A stretch of 10,742 nucleotides of DNA, taken from NCBI GenBank assembly GCA_013203755.1, contig JABMPI010000037.1, positions 1-10,742 of the forward strand, read 5' to 3'. Origin of the DNA: Bacteroidota bacterium. Its GTDB lineage: Bacteria; Bacteroidota; Bacteroidia; Bacteroidales; Prolixibacteraceae. The notes below the pieces were generated by a model. That model searched no databases, was not told the origin of the DNA, and saw nothing but the letters and a program-made list of their open reading frames with translations. The position numbers and the translations under genes are program-made. Positions 1-5,320 of the stretch are shown in pieces (positions within the stretch are counted from its first letter, which is position 1; each line of letters starts with the position of its first letter).

Positions 1-436
1 GTTTTTGAATGGTAGGCGGAGTTTTTTCGTGTGGAAATTTTACGTTGGTGTAAATCGGGTAGTCGTAACCTTCTACTTCCCAGTTGGCAGGAACTTTAAT
101 TTCGTCCCATTCTCTTGTGTCGAAATCATCTTTAAAAAACCAATGTGGTCTTTCGTCAGGATTTTGAGAAAGGTTAAACTGCCAGGTTCCGTTTAAAGAT
201 TGCAACATTGGCGATTGCCATTTGTCCTCTGTGCGAGCTTGGTCGGCAGTGGCAAATGGAATAAAATGAGCGTGTGGTGCTACTTTATTAATTTGAAAAA
301 CTGCGGGGTTTTCCCACGCGGGAGTTACATCTTCTTCGAAAGGTACAGTAGAATAATCGGTGTATTGATTGCAGGATATAACCGTAATGCTCAAAAGCAA
401 AACAAAAAGTTTTATCGCTGATTTTAAGTTTTTCAT
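1..436 (-). CDS. GH2 beta-galactosidase-type lipoprotein, N-terminal part (cut by window edge)
   Basis: The first 145 codons of a longer gene read leftwards off the window. It starts at the ATG at 436-434. The product begins with a lipoprotein signal: lysines at 2 and 5, a hydrophobic stretch at about 8-20, and lipobox VISC with the lipidated Cys at residue 22. The mature part opens with a pattern typical of LacZ-like GH2 enzymes: WENPAVFQINK (41-51), then PHAHFIP (54-60), SLNGTWQFNLS (80-90), and PANWEVEGYDYPIYTN (116-131) from the sugar-binding jelly-roll domain. Full-length relatives are about 1000 residues, so the catalytic barrel lies outside the window. The likely role is exo-hydrolysis of beta-galactosides, or a related beta-glycoside, at the periplasmic or outer-membrane face. 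The family call is firm, but the exact substrate cannot be read from this fragment. Two open frames on the opposite strand here are only shadows. Confidence 0.9.
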   Translation of the reverse strand, partial: MKNLKSAIKLFVLLLSITVISCNQYTDYSTVPFEEDVTPAWENPAVFQINKVAPHAHFIPFATADQARTEDKWQSPMLQSLNGTWQFNLSQNPDERPHWFFKDDFDTREWDEIKVPANWEVEGYDYPIYTNVKFPHEKTPPTIQK

Positions 437-530
437 GATAAGAATGTTTTATTTGTTTTAGTAAATGTATCTATTTTATATTGACGACAAAATTAACTTT
501 TACACCTATTTTACAGGGAGATAAATTATT

Positions 531-561
531 CAAAAGTAGGGCGTTTTTTATCTTATTCAAA
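531..561 (-). promoter_or_regulatory. Candidate Bacteroidota promoter for the GH2 gene
   Basis: Read on the minus strand, TTTG (561-558) is followed after 19 bases by TACTTTTG (538-531). This matches the Bacteroidota primary-sigma consensus TTTG-N19-21-TAnnTTTG. Transcription would start near 524, leaving a leader of about 90 nt before the ATG at 436. The upstream box lies inside the last codons of the cysteate synthase gene. The match is by eye only. Confidence 0.4.
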
Positions 562-1848
562 TAGTGTCGAAACTTGTTTTATTACCTCCTCTGAATCGGG
601 ATCAATGTCAAAAATAATTTCAGGTTTTAAATAGAAAAGTTCGTTTTTCGATTTGAATTTTTCCTCGCCGCCACCAGTTATATTCAGCATTATTAAATCT
701 TCCTCGTTAATTGTTTCGTTTTTTGCAGCTGCAATTAAAGTAGCAACAGCAACCGAAGCTGCCGGATGAATATCTATGCCTTCGGTTTTTTCGAATAATT
801 TTGCTGCTTCTGCTGCTTCTTGATTAGTTGCCAGTAAAACATCACCACCGGCATCTTTCATTGCATCGTACAGTCCACCAATAATTGGGTAGGGTGGTTT
901 TCGGTTCGAAAGTACTTTTGCATCAATTTCTTCCACCTGCTTTCTGGCCAGTTCATCATCCAAAGATAACATTGCACGCGAACCTGCTTTCCAGGCATCG
1001 TAAATTGGAGTGAATGGAGAATTTTGCGAAACCATAAGTTTCATTTTTGTTGAACCAAAACGTCCATCAGCAATTAGGCGAACATTGGCTTCCCAGGCTG
1101 CAATTGCACCGGTTCCACTTCCCACCGCCTGAAAATAGTAATCAGGAATTTGTCCAATTGTTGTAGTTGCCGAAAGCATTGTAGTTGCCATTCCATCGCG
1201 GCGAGCTACATTTTTTGCGCCTCCTTCGGCAACAAAATTTTCTAATCCCGCAGCAATATTAGAAAGATGAATGGCATCGAAATAATCGCTACCCGTTTTG
1301 CTACAAATTAATTTTACACAATCGTTTAACGGTGCACCAAACCAAAGTGCACTAATATTGTCTTCGGGCACACAAAGCAACAGTGGAATTTTATTGTCGG
1401 AACAAACTTGAGCAAATGCCCGGGCGGTATTTCCAGCCGATGCAACAACCAAAACTTTATTCATTTCTGCTGTCATCCGGCCACAAACCGAATACGCTTC
1501 TGTTTCTTTAAAAGAGCCGGTTTTCATGCATGCTCCCTTTTCAGGCCAATATCCACTAAATGTTATCCACAGATTTTTCAAGCCCAATTCAGCAGCCAAT
1601 CCTTCACTTTTGTATGTAACCGGTGCCGACGAACCTTTTAATGTGCGGCCAATTGGCAACCAATCGGCAAATTTGTACAAACCCCAGGAGTTGTCTTTTA
1701 CATCAATTTGAGTTTTTTCGTACAAAGCACGAATCAAAGTTGGTTCAGTTTCTCCGGGTGCATCCAATAACCATCCTTCATCGTTAAATACTTTTCCGGT
1801 TTTTATAGATTGTAATTTATAATTGGTAGCTCTGAAATCTTTGCTCAT
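553..1848 (-). CDS. Cysteate synthase (PLP-dependent, threonine synthase family)
   Basis: A 431-residue fold-type II PLP enzyme. The family makes L-cysteate from O-phospho-L-serine and sulfite in the cytoplasm. It arose from threonine synthase and was first described in methanogen coenzyme M synthesis; Bacteroidota homologues supply cysteate for sulfonolipids (capnine type). Visible motifs are GSFKETEA (111-118) with K114 as the expected PLP lysine, SAGNTARAF (137-145), glycine-rich GSGTGAIA (243-250) for the cofactor phosphate, and NITGGGEEK (389-397) near the C-terminus. Start choice: the frame is open 16 codons further upstream to 1896, but those codons encode an unrelated hydrophobic stretch. 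The ATG at 1848 has AAGGAAC just upstream and begins MSKDFRATNY, which fits a cytosolic enzyme. No sulfonolipid acyltransferase or reductase gene is adjacent. Threonine synthase proper is the main alternative. Confidence 0.85.
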   Translation of the reverse strand: MSKDFRATNYKLQSIKTGKVFNDEGWLLDAPGETEPTLIRALYEKTQIDVKDNSWGLYKFADWLPIGRTLKGSSAPVTYKSEGLAAELGLKNLWITFSGYWPEKGACMKTGSFKETEAYSVCGRMTAEMNKVLVVASAGNTARAFAQVCSDNKIPLLLCVPEDNISALWFGAPLNDCVKLICSKTGSDYFDAIHLSNIAAGLENFVAEGGAKNVARRDGMATTMLSATTTIGQIPDYYFQAVGSGTGAIAAWEANVRLIADGRFGSTKMKLMVSQNSPFTPIYDAWKAGSRAMLSLDDELARKQVEEIDAKVLSNRKPPYPIIGGLYDAMKDAGGDVLLATNQEAAEAAKLFEKTEGIDIHPAASVAVATLIAAAKNETINEEDLIMLNITGGGEEKFKSKNELFYLKPEIIFDIDPDSEEVIKQVSTLFE

Positions 1849-1870
1849 TTTGTTCCTTTTTATTGAAGCA

Positions 1871-1904
1871 CAAAAATAGAAAAACAATTGAATCAAGCAT
1901 CAAA
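1871..1904 (-). promoter_or_regulatory. Candidate promoter for cysteate synthase
   Basis: On the minus strand TTTG (1904-1901) precedes TATTTTTG (1878-1871), a full match to TAnnTTTG, but with a 22-base spacer, slightly longer than usual. The predicted start near 1864 would give a leader of about 16 nt carrying the AAGGAAC ribosome-binding sequence. This site also supports the start codon at 1848 over the upstream one, because it sits within the putative extension. Confidence 0.35.
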
Positions 1905-2121
1905 AAGAACTTTTGTTATGGGAAAACAAGGTTGATTAATACAAATTTTTACTCCTATTCGCTGTTTTATTAATGTTGATATAAGGACTCAGATTCATTC
2001 TAAATTAACCCATTTCAATTAATTTATTTTTCAATATTCTTTTAAAATGAATTAGATACGTTTTCTTTAAAAGAGAAAATTGACCAAATTTAGAATTTTT
2101 GATAAACCAAATTGATTAGAA

Positions 2122-3633
2122 ATGAATTGGAAGAAATTACTAATTACAGTTTTTAGAGTCGCCATAGGGTGGCATTTTTTATACGAAGGAATTTCAAAAC
2201 TAGCAATGGGCAATTGGTCTGCAGCTGGTTATTTGACAAATTCTACCGGGCCATTTTCTGGTTTTTATCAGTGGATGGGCACTTCCGATGGATTGATGAA
2301 TGTTGTTGATCCGATTAATATAGCAGGTTTATTATTAATTGGTCTGGCACTTTTTATTGGTTTGGCAATTCGTGTTTCTTCCGTTTCAGGAATTGTTTTA
2401 TTGGTACTCTATTATTTCGCGTATCCGCCTTTTGGAGGTTCTATAATGGGACCTGCCGAAGGAAATTTATATATCGTAAATAAAAATTTGATTGAAGCTT
2501 TGGCATTGGTGGTGCTTCTTGTTATAAAAGAAAAAGGATACGGACTTTTTGCATTAAAACTTTTCTCTTTGAAAAAGAAAGATGCTGATGAAAGTGAGAA
2601 ATCGACCACAACAAGTAATTCACGCAGAGAAGCGCTAAAAAATTTAGCAACCATTCCTGCGCTTGGAGTTTTAGGTTTTGGCGCATTTCGCGATTCTCAA
2701 AAATTTGGAATCGATACTTTGTCGGGAGCAACAATTAAAATTGGAGGTGCCGATATTAGTGATTTGAAAGGCGAACTGCCAATGGGAAAAATTGGGGCGC
2801 ACGAAATTAGTCGTTTAGTTATGGGTGGAAATTTAATTGGTGGTTGGGCGCACGCAAGAGATCTTATTTATGTTCCTTCCTTATTTCGTGCATATAACAC
2901 GGAGAAAAAGATTTTTGAAACGTTAATGTTGGCTGAAAAAGCCGGAATTAACACCATAAATATTGGTTTCCCAACTAACGAAACTATAGCAAAATACAAA
3001 AAAATTACGGGTAGTAAAATTAAGGTCATTTCACAGGTTCATCCCGATATGGAAAATAAGGACTACTTTGTAAACATTGATAAAGCCATTGATATGGGAG
3101 TTGACATTGTTCAGATTCAAGGCAATCATTGCGACTGGCTGGTGCGCGATAATAAAATAGATATTATCGAAAAAATGATGGACAGGATCCGAAGTCAGGG
3201 ATACACTGCGGGGCTGGCGTCGCACACGGTTGATTCGTTAATTGCCTGCGAAGAGCAAGGTATTATTCCCGATTATTATATGAAAACCATGCACCACGAC
3301 AATTATTGGTCGGCGCATCCCAGGGAAAATCGGGTTCCTTTTGAAGTGGATGGAAAAAACTATTCCGATCACAACAAATTTCACAATAATATTTTCTGTC
3401 TTTTCCCTGATAGAACTACTGAATTTGTCGAACGTGCAAAGGTTCCGGTAATGGGGTTTAAAGTTTTGGCTGCTGGCGCAATTCAACCCGAAGATGGTTT
3501 TAACTGGGCATTTAAAAATGGTGCCGATTTTATTTGTGTGGGCATGTTCGACTTTCAGGTGGTGAACGATGTAAATATTACAATCGACGTACTTGGCAAA
3601 CTTCAGGGAAGGACACGTAAGTGGTATGGATAA
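2122..3633 (+). CDS. DoxX-like membrane domain fused via an internal Tat signal to an aldo/keto-reductase-like TIM barrel
   Basis: A 503-residue two-domain protein. Residues 1-147 form a DoxX-like domain with about four membrane helices (roughly 5-23, 66-83, 86-102, 122-136) and the typical GWHFLYEGISKL start. A charged, Ser/Thr-rich linker (149-166) leads to SRREALK (167-173) and a hydrophobic run to about 188, a good twin-arginine signal in mid-protein. From about 220 to the end comes a TIM-barrel domain resembling aldo/keto reductases: EISRLVMGGN (228-237), AEKAGINTINIG (271-282), DIVQIQGNHCDW (328-339), and PVMGFKVLAAGAI (442-454). With four helices the linker would be cytoplasmic, so Tat could move the barrel to the periplasm. 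The canonical reductase tetrad is not obvious. Substrate is unknown. The start has no clear Shine-Dalgarno, as is common in this phylum. It is the first of five plus-strand genes. Family assignment of each half is confident; the function is not. Confidence 0.8.
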   Translation: MNWKKLLITVFRVAIGWHFLYEGISKLAMGNWSAAGYLTNSTGPFSGFYQWMGTSDGLMNVVDPINIAGLLLIGLALFIGLAIRVSSVSGIVLLVLYYFAYPPFGGSIMGPAEGNLYIVNKNLIEALALVVLLVIKEKGYGLFALKLFSLKKKDADESEKSTTTSNSRREALKNLATIPALGVLGFGAFRDSQKFGIDTLSGATIKIGGADISDLKGELPMGKIGAHEISRLVMGGNLIGGWAHARDLIYVPSLFRAYNTEKKIFETLMLAEKAGINTINIGFPTNETIAKYKKITGSKIKVISQVHPDMENKDYFVNIDKAIDMGVDIVQIQGNHCDWLVRDNKIDIIEKMMDRIRSQGYTAGLASHTVDSLIACEEQGIIPDYYMKTMHHDNYWSAHPRENRVPFEVDGKNYSDHNKFHNNIFCLFPDRTTEFVERAKVPVMGFKVLAAGAIQPEDGFNWAFKNGADFICVGMFDFQVVNDVNITIDVLGKLQGRTRKWYG

Positions 3634-3695
3634 ATACTAATTATCGAAGGTATTAATCTACAAATTAATTTGCACTTTTATATTTTTATTTCAGA

Positions 3696-4463
3696 ATGAA
3701 AACCAGTATTGTTTTAATATTTATCGGGTTGCAGCTGATGCAATTACATTTGCACGCGCAAGCGCAAATAAAAAACAACAGTGTTAAACAGCAGTTTATT
3801 TACGAATGTCGGCAAATTGACTCAGACATCCACCTATCCGGCAAGGCCGACGATCCTTTATGGGAACAAGCGGAAGCTGCCAGGCTGGTAAATCCCATTT
3901 CCGGAGAGTCTGGCAATTATGCTACAACTGTTAAGTTATTATACAATGCCAGTTACCTGTATATAACCTTCGAGTGCGAAGACGATTATGTTTGGGGAAC
4001 CATAACCGGCCGGGATTCCGCCATTTTTGCAGAGGAGTGTGTGGAAGCTTTTATTTGTCCGTCGGGAAAAACCAGACAATATTATGAGCTAAATGTGAGC
4101 CCTCGAAACGCAATATTTGATGCTTATATTCTAAACGGAAGGCCCACATCGGGAGAACGGGGCAGCGGTTTTCGTTCCTGGAAAGATTTTACTTGCGAAG
4201 GACTGGAAACACAAGTACATATTAATGGCGAGTTGGATAAACCAGGGGCAAAAAGTTGGACGGTGGAATATGCTATCCCGTTTTCATCAATCATTGGTTC
4301 CGATAATCTTATTCCGGTTCCTGCTGAAGAATGGAGAATTAATCTTTACCGGATTGACTCTCCTGTAAAAGGGAAACTGGAATTTTATGCATGGTCTCCT
4401 ACAGGAGCAAATGATTTTCACCGTTTCTGGAAATTTGGTGTTTTAAAATTTGTTGGTCATTAA
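3696..4463 (+). CDS. Secreted CBM9-like carbohydrate-binding domain protein
   Basis: A 255-residue exported protein with an N-terminal signal peptide (hydrophobic 4-19, probable cleavage after AQA at 21-23). The remainder is one CBM9-like/DOMON-like beta-sandwich. It shows LSGKADDPLWEQAE (47-60), the LYNASYLYITFECED strand pair (82-96), EECVEAFICP (113-122), YYELNVSPRNAIFDA (129-143), WTVEYAIPFSSI (188-199) and WRINLYRID (213-221). These are usual landmarks of the family, which binds sugars or occurs beside glycoside hydrolases. No catalytic domain is attached. Its ATG lies 62 bp after the DoxX fusion gene. Hand-counted GC in the sampled part is well above that of the next gene. It may be a free-standing glycan-binding subunit; a partial enzyme of another class is less likely. 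Confidence 0.8.
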   Translation: MKTSIVLIFIGLQLMQLHLHAQAQIKNNSVKQQFIYECRQIDSDIHLSGKADDPLWEQAEAARLVNPISGESGNYATTVKLLYNASYLYITFECEDDYVWGTITGRDSAIFAEECVEAFICPSGKTRQYYELNVSPRNAIFDAYILNGRPTSGERGSGFRSWKDFTCEGLETQVHINGELDKPGAKSWTVEYAIPFSSIIGSDNLIPVPAEEWRINLYRIDSPVKGKLEFYAWSPTGANDFHRFWKFGVLKFVGH

Positions 4464-4555
4464 TAAATCCGGAGTACAGTCTGAAAACATGATTAGAAAT
4501 AGATAAATAAAGTGCATACAAAAGCAGTAATTATTTTTATGGTGACCCTGGTAAA

Positions 4556-4586
4556 ACTTTGTGTCAGATTTGCAGTACTTTGTGTC
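4556..4586 (+). repeat. Pair of 10-bp direct repeats with 21-bp period
   Basis: ACTTTGTGTC occurs at 4556-4565 and again at 4577-4586, start to start 21 bp, or two helical turns, so a regulator could contact both on one DNA face. They lie just before the candidate -7 box at 4595 and 54-84 bp before the SGNH start codon. They could be an operator for the downstream pair, or a relic of the TTTGTG-rich intergenic repeats found in some environmental bacteria. Confidence 0.45.
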
Positions 4587-4602
4587 TTGATTTTTATCTT
4601 TG
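4569..4602 (+). promoter_or_regulatory. Candidate promoter for the SGNH-GH116 pair
   Basis: TATCTTTG (4595-4602) matches TAnnTTTG exactly. TTTG at 4569-4572 lies 22 bases upstream, a slightly long spacer. The predicted start near 4609 gives a leader of about 30 nt before the ATG at 4640. The 176-bp gap before this gene, against 15 bp after it, supports a transcription start here. Confidence 0.35.
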
Positions 4603-4639
4603 GTAATCGACTTGAATTTAATAAATCTAATTTTTACCA

Positions 4640-5305
4640 ATGAATCAAATAAACCATTTCAAAATGCTTGTTCTGGGAATTCTGTTTTTGGGAGTTTTTT
4701 CCGTAAAAGCCCAGGATCCGAATCGTTTTAAAGAACAGGTAGATCAACTTTTTAATAAAGAATATAATTTTAGTCCCAACAAAAAACTTGTTGTTTTTAC
4801 AGGCAGTTCAAGTATTAGAATGTGGAAGGATGTACAAGATTATTTTCTTGATTACAATATAATTAATAATGGTTTTGGAGGTTCGCATTTTAGCGATCTC
4901 ATCTATTTTTACGATGAATTGATTACAAAACAAACACCGAAAATTTTGTTTATTTATGAAGGAGATAATGATATCGCTGATGATAAAAAGCCAACCAAGA
5001 TTTTAAAAGAAGCCAAAGGTTTGGTTAAAAAAATTCAAAAGGATCTGCCACAAACCAAAGTTGTTTTAATTTCTCCAAAACCCAGCATTGCCCGTAAAAA
5101 TCTGAAAAAGGATTATATAAAACTCAATAATAAATTAAAAAAATACTGTAAAAAACAAGGCAATGTTGAATTTGCAGATGTTTGGAGTATTATGCTCGAT
5201 GAAAACGGGGATGTTTTTGAGGATATTTTTATTGATGATGGATTGCACATGAACAAAAAAGGATACGACTTGTGGGCAAAGGTGATTTCTGAATTTCTTG
5301 AATAA
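4640..5305 (+). CDS. Secreted SGNH/GDSL-type esterase-like hydrolase
   Basis: A 221-residue protein with a signal peptide (hydrophobic 9-21, likely cleavage after KAQ at 23-25) and the SGNH hydrolase blocks in order. Block I is FTGSSSIRMW (53-62) with nucleophile Ser57. Block II is NNGFGGS (76-82) with Gly80 as an oxyanion-hole residue. Block III is EGDND (107-111) with Asn110. Block V is DDGLHMNKKGY (199-209) with Asp200 and His203. The set of key residues is therefore complete. Block I reads G-S-S-S where many relatives have G-D-S, a known variation. Members remove acetyl or other acyl groups from sugars or lipids. The GH116 gene starts 15 bp downstream, so the two are probably co-transcribed and a carbohydrate ester is the natural guess, though the substrate is not readable. 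The gene is very AT- and lysine-rich. Confidence 0.85.
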   Translation: MNQINHFKMLVLGILFLGVFSVKAQDPNRFKEQVDQLFNKEYNFSPNKKLVVFTGSSSIRMWKDVQDYFLDYNIINNGFGGSHFSDLIYFYDELITKQTPKILFIYEGDNDIADDKKPTKILKEAKGLVKKIQKDLPQTKVVLISPKPSIARKNLKKDYIKLNNKLKKYCKKQGNVEFADVWSIMLDENGDVFEDIFIDDGLHMNKKGYDLWAKVISEFLE

Positions 5306-5320
5306 ATAAACTTTACTGTC

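Noticed and set aside
5..421. Two short plus-strand open frames over the left edge
   Set aside because: They lie opposite the GH2 reading frame, which has clear family motifs, and their products resemble nothing.
1849..1896. 16-codon N-terminal extension of cysteate synthase
   Set aside because: It lacks a ribosome-binding sequence, overlaps the candidate promoter, and adds a hydrophobic stretch unlike the family; the ATG at 1848 has AAGGAAC upstream.
2061..2079. Inverted repeat TTTTCT-N7-AGAAAA in the divergent gap
   Set aside because: It has six mostly A/T pairs in very AT-rich DNA, likely by chance, and is not placed at a recognisable promoter.
2083..2113. ACCAAATT repeated 23 bp apart before the DoxX fusion gene
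   Set aside because: Eight bases of low complexity in AT-rich sequence; too weak to call an operator.
4443..4640. 65-codon minus-strand open frame between the CBM9 and SGNH genes
   Set aside because: It overlaps the end of the CBM9 gene, has low-complexity Lys/Asn/Tyr composition, no start signal and no family resemblance.
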